NCBI GenBank assembly: GCA_020636905.1
Contig: JACJWX010000012.1
Span: forward strand, 1 to 64,000
Length of the DNA stretch: 64,000 nucleotides
Source of the DNA: Actinomycetota bacterium
GTDB lineage: Bacteria; Actinomycetota; Thermoleophilia; Miltoncostaeales; Miltoncostaeaceae
Reading direction: 5' to 3'
Positions 57,018 through 64,000 of this stretch are shown in pieces. The translations under genes were made by a program, and so were the position numbers. Within the stretch, counting starts at the first letter, position 1. Each line of letters begins with the position of its first letter. The notes under the pieces are model-generated. The model worked only from the letters and a program-made list of their open reading frames with translations, searched no databases and was not told where the DNA came from.

Positions 57018-58503
57018 GCCCGACGGCGTCGACGCCGTTGGTCTCGACCGCCTGATCGCGGAACGTCGCTCGAAGGCGGATGCGCTTCGCGCCGCCGGGA
57101 TCGAGCCGTTCCCGAACACGTTCCCGGGTCGCCGTCCCATCGCTGAGGTTCGTGCGGCCCACGAAGCTCTCGAGCCCGGTGACGAGGGCACGGAGGTCCT
57201 ACGGGTCGCCGGACGCCTGACCGCGCGACGCGGCCAGGGGAAGGTGGCGTTCCTGGACCTGGAGGATCGCGACGGCCGCATCCAGGTGTGGGCGTCGATC
57301 GATCGCCTCGGCGAGGAGGCCATGGGACGCCTGCTGGAGTCGGACCTCGGCGACCTGCTCGGGGTCGAGGGTCCCGTGGCCCGCACCAGGCGCGGCGAGC
57401 TGTCCGTGGTGGCCGCCGAGGTGACGCTCCTGGCGAAGGCGCTGCGCCCACCGCCCGACAAGCACGCCGGGTTGAAGGATCCTGAGACGCGCTACCGGCA
57501 GCGCTACCTCGACCTGCTCAGCAACGACGACGTGCGTGGCACCTTCGTGGCCCGGGCGAAGACGATCGCGGCGATCCGCCGCTTCCTTGAGGACCGCGGG
57601 TTCCTCGAGGTCGAAACACCCGCGCTGCAGCCGATGTACGGGGGCGCCGCGGCGCGACCGTTCGTGACCCACCACAACCAGCTCGATCGCGACCTCTACC
57701 TGCGGATCGCGCCGGAGCTCTACCTCAAGCGCTGCCTGGTGGGGGGCCTCGAACGGGTCTATGAACTCGGCAAGAACTTCCGCAACGAGGGCGTGAGCTT
57801 CAAGCACAACCCCGAGTTCACGACGCTCGAAACCTACGAGGCGTACGTCGACTACGCGCACGTCGCCGAGATGCTCGAATCGATGGTCCACGAGGCCGCG
57901 GTGGCGGCCACGGGTGGATCGACGGTCGCCTGGGGCGACCACGTCATCGACTTCACGCCGCCCTGGACCCGGCTGGACCTCCGCGACGCCATCGGCGCGG
58001 CGAGCGGCATCGACGTCCGCGAGCACACCACCGCGGAGGCGCTCCGCGACGCCATGCGGGCCGGGGGGCTGGAAGCCCCCGACGACACCCCCTGGGCGAA
58101 GCTGCTGGACGCGCTCCTGACCCAGACGCTCGAACCCACCCTGATCCAGCCCACGTTCCTGCTGAATTACCCGCTGGAGCTCTCGCCGTTCGCCAAGCGC
58201 ACCTCCGACGATCCGGGCACGGTCGAGCGCTTCGAGGCGTTCGTCGGCGGGATGGAGATCGCCAACGCTTTTACCGAGTTGAACGACCCCGACGACCAGC
58301 GCGAGCGATTCGCGATGCAGCAGGCCGACCGGGAGGCCGGGGACGACGAGGCGCAACCCATGGACGAGGACTTCCTGGCCGCGCTCGAGCACGGGATGCC
58401 GCCCGCGGGCGGACTGGGCGTCGGGATCGACCGCCTGGTCATGCTGTTCACCGGGAAGAGCAGCATTCGCGAGGTGATCCTCTTCCCGGCCATGCGCTCG
58501 TGA
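57004..58503 (+). CDS. lysS: Lysyl-tRNA synthetase, class II
   Basis: The 499-residue protein has an OB-fold anticodon domain (RVAGRLTARRGQGKVAFLDLEDRDGRIQVWAS), motif 1 (FLEVETPALQPMYGGAAARPF), motif 2 (VYELGKNFRNEGVSFKHNPEFTTLE) and motif 3 (PPAGGLGVGIDRLVMLFTG). It charges tRNA-Lys. The length is standard. Start ATG inside the end of greA; the stop overlaps the next gene. Confidence 0.96.
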   Translation: MPATEPDGVDAVGLDRLIAERRSKADALRAAGIEPFPNTFPGRRPIAEVRAAHEALEPGDEGTEVLRVAGRLTARRGQGKVAFLDLEDRDGRIQVWASIDRLGEEAMGRLLESDLGDLLGVEGPVARTRRGELSVVAAEVTLLAKALRPPPDKHAGLKDPETRYRQRYLDLLSNDDVRGTFVARAKTIAAIRRFLEDRGFLEVETPALQPMYGGAAARPFVTHHNQLDRDLYLRIAPELYLKRCLVGGLERVYELGKNFRNEGVSFKHNPEFTTLETYEAYVDYAHVAEMLESMVHEAAVAATGGSTVAWGDHVIDFTPPWTRLDLRDAIGAASGIDVREHTTAEALRDAMRAGGLEAPDDTPWAKLLDALLTQTLEPTLIQPTFLLNYPLELSPFAKRTSDDPGTVERFEAFVGGMEIANAFTELNDPDDQRERFAMQQADREAGDDEAQPMDEDFLAALEHGMPPAGGLGVGIDRLVMLFTGKSSIREVILFPAMRS

Positions 58504-58883
58504 GCTCCGACGCGCGGGTCGCGCTCGTCGCCGACGACGACGCCGAGATCCGGGCACTGGTGTCGTTGCGGCTCCAGCGTGCGGGCTACCGGGTGGTCGA
58601 GGCCGGTGATGCCGACACCGCGATCCGCATGATCGGCGATCGCGCACCCGACGTCGCGGTCCTCGACGTGATGATGCCGGGAGGCGGCCTCGAAGTCGCC
58701 GCCAGGCTTCGCGAGCATTCGGAGTGCGCCATCGTGATGCTCTCGGCGCTTGGCGGCGCGGGCGACCTCAGGCGCGCCTACGACGCCGGTGCCGACGACT
58801 ACGTCGTCAAGCCGTTCGACGCGCGCGACCTCGTCGAGCGGGTGGAACGGGCGCGACGAGGGTCGGACGCGCGCACGCACTAG
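58500..58883 (+). CDS. Stand-alone response-regulator receiver (REC) protein
   Basis: The 127-residue protein is a complete REC domain with no output: acidic pair ADDDAEI, phospho-acceptor Asp in VAVLDVMMPGGG, Ser in VMLSALGGAG and Lys in YVVKPFDARDLV. It may be a phosphate shuttle or act by protein contact. GTG at 58500 overlaps the lysS stop. Its TAG stop (58881-58883) lies in the CTAG target site of MITE copy 2. No histidine kinase is near. Confidence 0.85.
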   Translation: MSSDARVALVADDDAEIRALVSLRLQRAGYRVVEAGDADTAIRMIGDRAPDVAVLDVMMPGGGLEVAARLREHSECAIVMLSALGGAGDLRRAYDAGADDYVVKPFDARDLVERVERARRGSDARTH

Positions 58884-59043
58884 GAGCCTGTCAGAGACGT
58901 CGGCGGGGAGTCCGGCGGCTGCGTGGCGGCACGCTGGGGCGTTGTCGAGAACCTGGATGCCGTATGAATCCAGCCCGTCTCCTCCTTCCAGCGCTTGCCA
59001 TTCGCTCGCCTGCCACGCAGCCGCCACGTTCTTTGACAGGCTC
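58884..59043. mobile_element. MITE-like palindromic element, copy 2 (160 bp)
   Basis: The element is nearly identical over its whole length to 11495-11655, with scattered substitutions and one deleted base. Ends are GAGCCTGTCAGAGA (left) and a right end that reads GAGCCTGTCAAAGAA on the other strand. Flanks are CTAG (58880-58883) and CTGG (59044-59047), a degenerate four-base target duplication. The left CTAG holds the stop codon of the REC gene. Internal symmetry is weaker than in copy 1 (CTGGAT/ATCCAG), suggesting it is older or drifting. It lies 77 bases upstream of rpsR. Confidence 0.85.
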
Positions 59044-59120
59044 CTGGGCGTCGCGTCACCGAACAGGGCGAGAGCTGCTAAGGTCCCTCGCCGTTTCGCA
59101 TCGATCAGTTCGAGGAGTTC

Positions 59121-59396
59121 ATGGCCAAACCGAGGGCCCGCAGCCGATCCAAGAAGAAGGGCAAGGGCATCAGCCCCACCCAGCGCAAGCGCCGTCCCCA
59201 GCTTCCGCTGGAGGACCTCGACTGGAAGAACTTCCCGTCGTTGCGTCGCTTCGTCAGCGAACGCGGCAAGATCCGCTCACGGCGGATCACCGGACTGTCG
59301 CGGCGCCAGCAGTCGCAGATCGCCAAGGCGGTCAAGCGAGCCCGTGAGATGGGGCTCCTCGCCTACCCCGATCAGGACCGGAAGGTCCGCCACTAG
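59121..59396 (+). CDS. rpsR: Ribosomal protein bS18, zinc-free form
   Basis: The 91-residue protein has the S18 core FPSLRRFVSERGKIRSRRITGLSRRQQSQIAKAVKRAREMGLLAY. The N-terminal part is a basic tail (RSRSKKKGKGISPTQRKRR) with no cysteines, unlike zinc-binding S18 with CxxC pairs, so this is a C-minus form. It stands alone instead of in the usual rpsF-ssb-rpsR-rplI group. It could be the only S18 or a zinc-sparing paralogue; I saw no Zur box. A hairpin follows its stop. Confidence 0.93.
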   Translation: MAKPRARSRSKKKGKGISPTQRKRRPQLPLEDLDWKNFPSLRRFVSERGKIRSRRITGLSRRQQSQIAKAVKRAREMGLLAYPDQDRKVRH

Positions 59397-59406
59397 GACG
59401 TCCCCG

Positions 59407-59425
59407 CCCCGCGCTCGACGCGGGG
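59407..59425 (+). terminator. Hairpin after rpsR
   Basis: CCCCGCG-ctcga-CGCGGGG forms a seven-base GC stem ten bases after the rpsR stop. No U-tract is present. Confidence 0.6.
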
Positions 59426-59445
59426 CCGGAGCGAAGATCCGTCGA

Positions 59446-59473
59446 ACGCCGTGGCGACCGGTCGCCACGGCGT
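59446..59473. repeat. 28-bp perfect palindrome
   Basis: ACGCCGTGGCGACC followed immediately by its reverse complement GGTCGCCACGGCGT, with no loop. A spacer-free palindrome suits a dimeric DNA-binding protein more than a terminator. It lies between rpsR and the mini zinc-ribbon gene. Confidence 0.6.
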
Positions 59474-59501
59474 CGGCCGGACGTCCTGCCACACTCCGGG
59501 C

Positions 59502-59648
59502 ATGGAGTGTTGTCCGATGTGTGACGGAGCCCTGGTGTGGCGCCAGAACGGGGTCTGGTGCGACCGGTGCCATCGCAAGGTCGAGACCTGTTGCGAAGGC
59601 GCGCCTCAGCCGTGTGGAGAGACGCCTCGTCCGAACGGCGGCGCCTGA
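59502..59648 (+). CDS. Mini zinc-ribbon-like protein
   Basis: The 48-residue protein has ECCPMCDGALVWRQNGVWCDRCHRKVETCCEGAP, with paired CxxC motifs (CPMC and CDRC) spaced 14 residues apart and extra cysteines, typical of a zinc ribbon or rubredoxin-like knuckle. ATG at 59502 is used; a longer frame from 59451 includes the palindrome. It may bind zinc or nucleic acid. I know no named family. Confidence 0.55.
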   Translation: MECCPMCDGALVWRQNGVWCDRCHRKVETCCEGAPQPCGETPRPNGGA

Positions 59649-59920
59649 ACCGCCCATCCGGGGGTGGCGCCGGTACGCGGTCGTGACCGAGCATTTGAGA
59701 CGGACTCACCTCCAACCGATGTCAGCGGGAACCAGCGGGGGTCGTGCTACCATCGGCGATCTCTGCGAACGCGTCTATTGCGGCCACAATGGGGATGTTG
59801 TGCGGTATTTCGGCAGCTTTGCCAGCATCATCGAAGCGCAGTCGAGCCCTCGACACCCCGGTCAACGCGGTGCCCGTCGTCCCCACGCCGGTGTCCGCAT
59901 GAGTAGGAGGTGTCTCCCCA

Positions 59921-62431
59921 TTGTTTGAGCGGTTTACCGAACGCGCGCGGCAGGTGGTGGTGCTTGCGCAGGAGGAAGCGCGCACTCTCAAGCACAATTA
60001 CATCGGGACCGAGCACATCCTGCTGGGGCTGCTCCGTGAAGAGGAGGGCCTCGCGGCCCGCGTCCTCGAGCAGCTCGAGATCACGGTCGAAGAGGTCCGC
60101 GCCCAGGTCATCCGGATCGTCGGATCCGGCGAAGAGGTCACCTCGGGACAGATCCCGTTCACGCCGCGGGCCAAGAAGGTGCTCGAGCTGGCGCTCCGCG
60201 AGGCGCTGTCACTTGGGCACAACTACATCGGCACCGAGCACATCCTGCTCGGCCTGGTTCGTGAGAACGAGGGCGTCGCCGCTCGCATCCTCACCGACTT
60301 CGACGCGGACAGCGAGAAAATCCGCAACGAGATCATCCGCATGCTCTCCGGCCCCGGCCGTCGCCAGCAGGGCGGGCAGGCCGCGGGTCAGCAGCAGGAC
60401 AAGAAGTCGAGCAAGCTGCTGGAGCAGTTCGGCCGCAACCTCACCAAGATCGCGGCGGACGGCAAGCTCGACCCCGTGGTGGGACGCCAGCAGGAAATCG
60501 AGCGCGTCATGCAGATCCTGTCGCGCCGCACCAAGAACAATCCGGTCCTGATCGGAGAGCCGGGGGTCGGCAAGACCGCCGTCGTCGAGGGGCTGGCGCA
60601 GCGCATCGCCAGCAACCAGGTTCCGGAACTGCTCAAGAACAAGCAGATCTACACCCTGGATCTCGCGGCGCTGGTGGCCGGGTCCAAGTACCGCGGCGAG
60701 TTCGAGGAGCGCCTCAAGAAGGTGATGAAGGAGATCACCCAGCGGGGCGACATCATCCTGTTCATCGACGAGATCCACAATCTCGTCGGCGCCGGTGCCG
60801 CTGAGGGCGCCATCGACGCCGCCAGCATCCTGAAGCCGGCATTGGCCCGCGGTGAGCTGCAGACCGTTGGCGCGACCACGCTCGACGAGTACCGCAAGTA
60901 CCTCGAGCGCGATTCGGCCCTCGAGCGCCGCTTCCAGCAGATCCGGGTCGACGAGCCCTCCCAGGAGGAGACCGTCCAGATCCTGCGGGGCCTCCGCGAT
61001 CGCTACGAAGAGCACCACAAGTGCACGATCACGGACGAGGCGCTCGAAGCCGCCGCGAATCTCGCGGACCGCTACATCTCGGAGCGATTCCTCCCGGACA
61101 AGGCCATCGACCTCATCGATGAGGCCTCCAGCCGGATGCGCATCAAGACCATGACGGCCCCGCCGTCGTACCGCGAGCTCGAGGACGAGATCGAGTCGGT
61201 GCGCAAGGAGAAGGAAGCCGCCATCGAGGCGCAGGAGTTCGAGAAGGCCGCGAACCTCCGCGACAACGAGCGGCGCCTCACCAACAAGAAGCGCGACCTC
61301 GAAGAGGAGTGGAAGTCCGAGGACGGCGGTCCGCGGCCGTCCATCGGCGAGGAAGAGATCGCCGACATCGTCTCGATGTGGACCGGTATCCCGGTGTTCA
61401 AGCTCACCGAGGCCGAGTCCCGCAAGCTGCTGCGGATGGAGGACGAACTCCACAAGCGCGTCATCGGTCAGGAAGCCGCCATCGCGGCGGTGAGCCGTGC
61501 CATCCGGCGGACCCGTGCGGGTATCAAGGATCCGAAGCGCCCGGCCGGGAGCTTCATCTTCCTGGGCCCCTCCGGCGTCGGGAAGACCGAACTCGCGCGG
61601 ACGCTCGCCGAATTCCTGTTCGGCGACGAGGACTCGATGATCCAGGTCGACATGTCCGAGTACATGGAGAAGCACGCGGTGAGCCGCCTCGTCGGCTCGC
61701 CTCCGGGCTACGTCGGCTTCGACGAGGGCGGGCAGCTCACCGAGCAGGTGCGCCGCAAGCCGTACTCGGTCGTGCTCCTCGACGAGGTCGAGAAGGCGCA
61801 TCCCGAGGTGTTCAACATCCTCCTCCAGATCCTGGAGGACGGACGACTGACGGACTCGCAGGGCCGGTCGGTCGACTTCCGCAACACCATCGTGATCATG
61901 ACCTCGAACATCGGCGCCAGCGAGATCTCCCGCAACACGCCGCTGGGCTTCTCGGTCTCCGATGAGACCGGCCTGTCGTACGACGACATGAAGTCGCGCG
62001 TCATGGGCGAGCTGAAGAAGGTCTTCCGGCCCGAGCTGCTCAACCGGATCGACGAGGTCATCGTCTTCCACAAGCTGACGAGGGACGAGATCACCGAGAT
62101 CGTCGACCTGCTCCTCGTGCGGCTCAAGAAGCAGATGGGCGAGCACGGACTCGCGCTCCAGCTCACCGAGGCGGCGAAGGACCTGCTCGTCGAGCAGGGC
62201 TACGACCCCGCCATGGGTGCTCGTCCGCTCCGCCGTGCCATCCAGCGCCTCATCGAGGACCCGCTGGCCGACGAACTGCTCAAGGGTTCGCTGCCGGAGG
62301 GAACCACGGTCGTGGTCGAGCGGGACGGCGAAGAGATGAAGCTGGAAACCTCCAAGACGGAACCCGAGGTGGTTGCGGCCGCCAGCGGTGCCGGCCAGGA
62401 GGAACAGGCCCAGGACACTCCTGAGTCGTAG
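59921..62431 (+). CDS. clpC: ATP-dependent Clp protease ATP-binding subunit ClpC
   Basis: The 836-residue protein starts with TTG (FERFTERARQVVVLAQEEAR), ten bases after a strong GTAGGAGGTG. Two Clp N repeats (about 1-145), AAA1 with GEPGVGKT, a UVR-like middle region (EIESVRKEKEAAIEAQEFEKAANLRDNE), AAA2 with GPSGVGKT and DEVEKAHPEVFN, and a C-terminal LRRAIQRLIEDPLADELL identify ClpC. It unfolds substrates for ClpP; the ClpS adaptor gene is at 1.4 kb. The acidic tail is low-complexity. About 270 bases upstream are non-coding and I see no clear control element there. Confidence 0.96.
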   Translation: MFERFTERARQVVVLAQEEARTLKHNYIGTEHILLGLLREEEGLAARVLEQLEITVEEVRAQVIRIVGSGEEVTSGQIPFTPRAKKVLELALREALSLGHNYIGTEHILLGLVRENEGVAARILTDFDADSEKIRNEIIRMLSGPGRRQQGGQAAGQQQDKKSSKLLEQFGRNLTKIAADGKLDPVVGRQQEIERVMQILSRRTKNNPVLIGEPGVGKTAVVEGLAQRIASNQVPELLKNKQIYTLDLAALVAGSKYRGEFEERLKKVMKEITQRGDIILFIDEIHNLVGAGAAEGAIDAASILKPALARGELQTVGATTLDEYRKYLERDSALERRFQQIRVDEPSQEETVQILRGLRDRYEEHHKCTITDEALEAAANLADRYISERFLPDKAIDLIDEASSRMRIKTMTAPPSYRELEDEIESVRKEKEAAIEAQEFEKAANLRDNERRLTNKKRDLEEEWKSEDGGPRPSIGEEEIADIVSMWTGIPVFKLTEAESRKLLRMEDELHKRVIGQEAAIAAVSRAIRRTRAGIKDPKRPAGSFIFLGPSGVGKTELARTLAEFLFGDEDSMIQVDMSEYMEKHAVSRLVGSPPGYVGFDEGGQLTEQVRRKPYSVVLLDEVEKAHPEVFNILLQILEDGRLTDSQGRSVDFRNTIVIMTSNIGASEISRNTPLGFSVSDETGLSYDDMKSRVMGELKKVFRPELLNRIDEVIVFHKLTRDEITEIVDLLLVRLKKQMGEHGLALQLTEAAKDLLVEQGYDPAMGARPLRRAIQRLIEDPLADELLKGSLPEGTTVVVERDGEEMKLETSKTEPEVVAAASGAGQEEQAQDTPES

Positions 62432-62446
62432 GGCGTCGTGAACCGT

Positions 62447-62468
62447 GGGGGCCCCGCGAGGGGCCCCC
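62447..62468 (+). terminator. Hairpin between clpC and radA
   Basis: GGGGGCCCC-gcga-GGGGCCCCC is a nine-base perfect stem with a GCGA tetraloop, 16 bases after the clpC stop, followed by gatctttg. It is a probable intrinsic or partial terminator. Confidence 0.7.
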
Positions 62469-62488
62469 GATCTTTGTCCTAGGAGCAC

Positions 62489-63844
62489 GTGGCACGAACT
62501 CGCACACAGGACGTCTTTGTCTGCGCCGAGTGCCAGGCGGTGCATCCTCGATGGATCGGGCGGTGCACCGGCTGCGGTGCGTGGGGGACGGTCGAGGCCG
62601 CCCAGCGGACCACTCGTCCCACCCGCCCGCTCGAGGCCGTGCCCGCGCCGGTTCGGCTCGGCGATGCCGCCGATCCGCCGCCGCCCCGGCTGTCGACGGG
62701 CATCGAGGAACTGGATCGCGTGCTCGGCGGCGGCATCGTGCCCGGTTCACTCGTGCTGCTGGGCGGGGAACCCGGAATTGGCAAGAGCACCCTGGTGCTG
62801 CAGGCGCTGGCTCATCTCAGCGCCGACCGCGAGGTGTTGCTGATCACCGGCGAGGAGTCGCTCAGCCAGGTGCGGTCGCGGTCGCAACGATTGAGCGCGG
62901 CGACCGATCAGGTCGGCATCCTCGCCGAAGTCCGCCTGGAGTCGGTGATCGCGGCGCTCGAGGCGCACAATCCCGCGGTTTGCGCCATTGATTCGATCCA
63001 GACGCTCGTGTCAGATGCCGTAGACGGGGGACCGGGTTCGGTCTCCCAGGTCCGACAGGCGACGGCCGAGCTCATGCGGGTGGCGAAGTCTCGTGACATC
63101 GCGATGATCGTGGTCGGACAGGTGACCAAGGACGGCGGCATCGCCGGGCCGCGCATGCTGGAGCACATGGTCGACTGCGTCATGACATTCGACGGCGAGG
63201 AGATGCGTTCGCTGCGCATCCTTCGCTCACTCAAGAACCGTTTCGGCTCGACCAACGAGTCCGGAATGATGGAGATGCGCCCCGAGGGGCTCGTCTCCGT
63301 TCCCGATCCCAGTGCACACCTCCTCTCGGAGGTCGGCGATCGGGTCGGATCGTGCATCTTCCCCGCCATTGAGGGAAGCCGCGCGGTCCTTGTGGAGATC
63401 CAGGCCCTCGTGGGCCACACGGAGGTGGTCCCGCCGCGGCGCGTTGCGGTGGGCGTGGATCGCACACGGTTGGCGCAGGTCATCGCCGTGCTCTCGCGGC
63501 ACGCCGGCCTGCGACTGGGAGACCAGGATGTGTTCGTGAGCGTGGCCGGAGGCGCCAGGGCACTCGACCCTGCCGCCGACCTCGCCATCGCGCTCGCCAT
63601 CGTCAGTGCTCACCGCGGCGTGCCCCTCACGCGTGGTCTGGCGACGTTCGGCGAGATCGGACTGACCGGGGGCATCCGCCCGTCCGGTCATGCGGCACGA
63701 CGACTGGGAGCGGTTGCGGCCCAGGGGCTGGATCTCGCAGTATTGCCACGGATGGCAGATGAAGGCGTCGGCACTCCTCGGGGGCTGCGCCTTGCAACGG
63801 TGGAAGACATCACGGCGGCAGTGGACGTCGGGTGCGCACGATGA
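62489..63844 (+). CDS. radA: DNA repair protein RadA (Sms)
   Basis: The 451-residue protein has the N-terminal zinc finger (CAECQAVHPRWIGRCTGCGAWGTV), a RecA-like core with Walker A GGEPGIGKST, the RadA-specific KNRFGSTNE motif and a C-terminal Lon-like domain (GGARALDPAADLAIALAIVSAHRG, GLTGGIRPSG). It promotes branch migration in recombination. The start GTG at 62489 has AGGAG only three bases upstream. It is followed by carD, the order common in actinobacteria. Confidence 0.95.
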   Translation: MARTRTQDVFVCAECQAVHPRWIGRCTGCGAWGTVEAAQRTTRPTRPLEAVPAPVRLGDAADPPPPRLSTGIEELDRVLGGGIVPGSLVLLGGEPGIGKSTLVLQALAHLSADREVLLITGEESLSQVRSRSQRLSAATDQVGILAEVRLESVIAALEAHNPAVCAIDSIQTLVSDAVDGGPGSVSQVRQATAELMRVAKSRDIAMIVVGQVTKDGGIAGPRMLEHMVDCVMTFDGEEMRSLRILRSLKNRFGSTNESGMMEMRPEGLVSVPDPSAHLLSEVGDRVGSCIFPAIEGSRAVLVEIQALVGHTEVVPPRRVAVGVDRTRLAQVIAVLSRHAGLRLGDQDVFVSVAGGARALDPAADLAIALAIVSAHRGVPLTRGLATFGEIGLTGGIRPSGHAARRLGAVAAQGLDLAVLPRMADEGVGTPRGLRLATVEDITAAVDVGCAR

Positions 63845-63885
63845 TCGACACCGGGCGACTGTCAATGAGCGATCAGGGGGGATGC

Positions 63886-64000
63886 GTGTACGAAGTCGGA
63901 GACAAGGTGGTGTACCCGCACCACGGCGCCGGCGTGGTGCAGAAGAAGGAAATGAAGGAGGTGCTCGGGCAACACCGCGAGTACCTGACCATCCAGATCC
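63886..64000 (+). CDS. carD: CarD-family transcriptional regulator, N-terminal fragment
   Basis: The frame reads YEVGDKVVYPHHGAGVVQKKEMKEVLGQHREYLTIQI up to the window edge, the CarD Tudor-like RNA polymerase interaction domain. GTG at 63886 with GGGGGG just upstream is preferred; an in-frame ATG at 63865 would add MSDQGGC. CarD stabilises RNA polymerase open complexes at many promoters. The rest of the gene lies beyond 64000. Confidence 0.9.
   Translation, partial: MYEVGDKVVYPHHGAGVVQKKEMKEVLGQHREYLTIQI

Noticed and set aside
54822..57461. Large minus-strand frame over coaX, dus, greA and lysS, and a similar one at 60209-62545 over clpC
   Set aside because: Both are antisense shadows of strongly conserved genes.
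59050..59120. Zur operator upstream of rpsR
   Set aside because: No TGAAAATGATTTTCA-like palindrome is present in the short leader.
59649..59920. Riboswitch or heat-shock control element before clpC
   Set aside because: I found no convincing CIRCE, HAIR-type or CtsR-type motif and no riboswitch fold by eye; only the strong ribosome-binding site is clear.
1..64000. CRISPR array, prophage or known defence island
   Set aside because: No regularly spaced repeats, Cas, integrase, phage structural, restriction-modification or toxin-antitoxin genes are recognisable.

Overview
The window is high-GC DNA that is densely coded on both strands. It is chromosomal sequence from an actinobacterium (Actinomycetota). 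Supporting signs are a DUF2469 gene, an actinobacterial-type fused E2-E1 2-oxoglutarate dehydrogenase, ClpC followed by RadA and CarD, frequent GTG and TTG starts, and 1-8 bp start/stop overlaps. I cannot place it lower with confidence; gene content would suit a deep-branching class such as Thermoleophilia or Acidimicrobiia.

Layout. 1-14.6 kb: the end of an Lhr-type helicase, a CHAP amidase, ClpS, a thiamine-diphosphate decarboxylase-like enzyme, a Nudix protein, a lipoate ligase translationally coupled to a giant Kgd carrying its own two lipoyl domains, an ECF sigma factor fused to its own zinc anti-sigma domain and membrane anchor, a CtaG-like protein and a DUF389 protein. 14.6-21.3 kb: a GH63 glycosidase overlapping a divergent tRNA-guanine transglycosylase, Kup, and a YhhQ-type queuosine-precursor transporter. 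21.3-26.15 kb: a regulator-rich accessory stretch (TetR, two MarR, ArsR) with clear palindromic operators, a DUF1772 protein, a Tat-exported intradiol dioxygenase, an SRPBCC protein and a DJ-1/PfpI protein. 26.15-28.5 kb: a decayed region with a broken MOSC-type gene and a multiply frameshifted housekeeping-type sigma-70 gene. 28.5-37.8 kb: a TPR protein with a damaged 3' end, PilT, HxlR, divergent DUF1116 and FdrA genes, a GT4 glycosyltransferase, Ppx/GppA, tRNA-Leu(UAA) and a secreted trypsin-like protease. 37.8-48 kb: a methyltransferase, small regulators, a PH-domain protein, polyprenyl synthase, an AT-hook protein, rhomboid protease, an ArgF-like carbamoyltransferase, a diguanylate cyclase and PAP2. 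48-64 kb: a conserved housekeeping block in one direction: tlpA-tilS-hpt-ftsH-folP-folBK-DUF2469-coaX-dus-greA-lysS-REC, then rpsR, a mini zinc-ribbon protein, clpC, radA and the start of carD.

Most notable observations: two copies of a 160-161 bp MITE-like palindromic element, both inserted at CTAG overlapping a TAG stop codon; the self-contained membrane-tethered ECF sigma factor; the lipoylated Kgd with coupled lipoate ligase; a Tgt-like enzyme that has lost most zinc ligands, two genes away from a queuosine-precursor transporter; and the pseudogene of a primary-type sigma factor. No CRISPR array, intact prophage or transposase gene was seen. I found no obvious new defence system.
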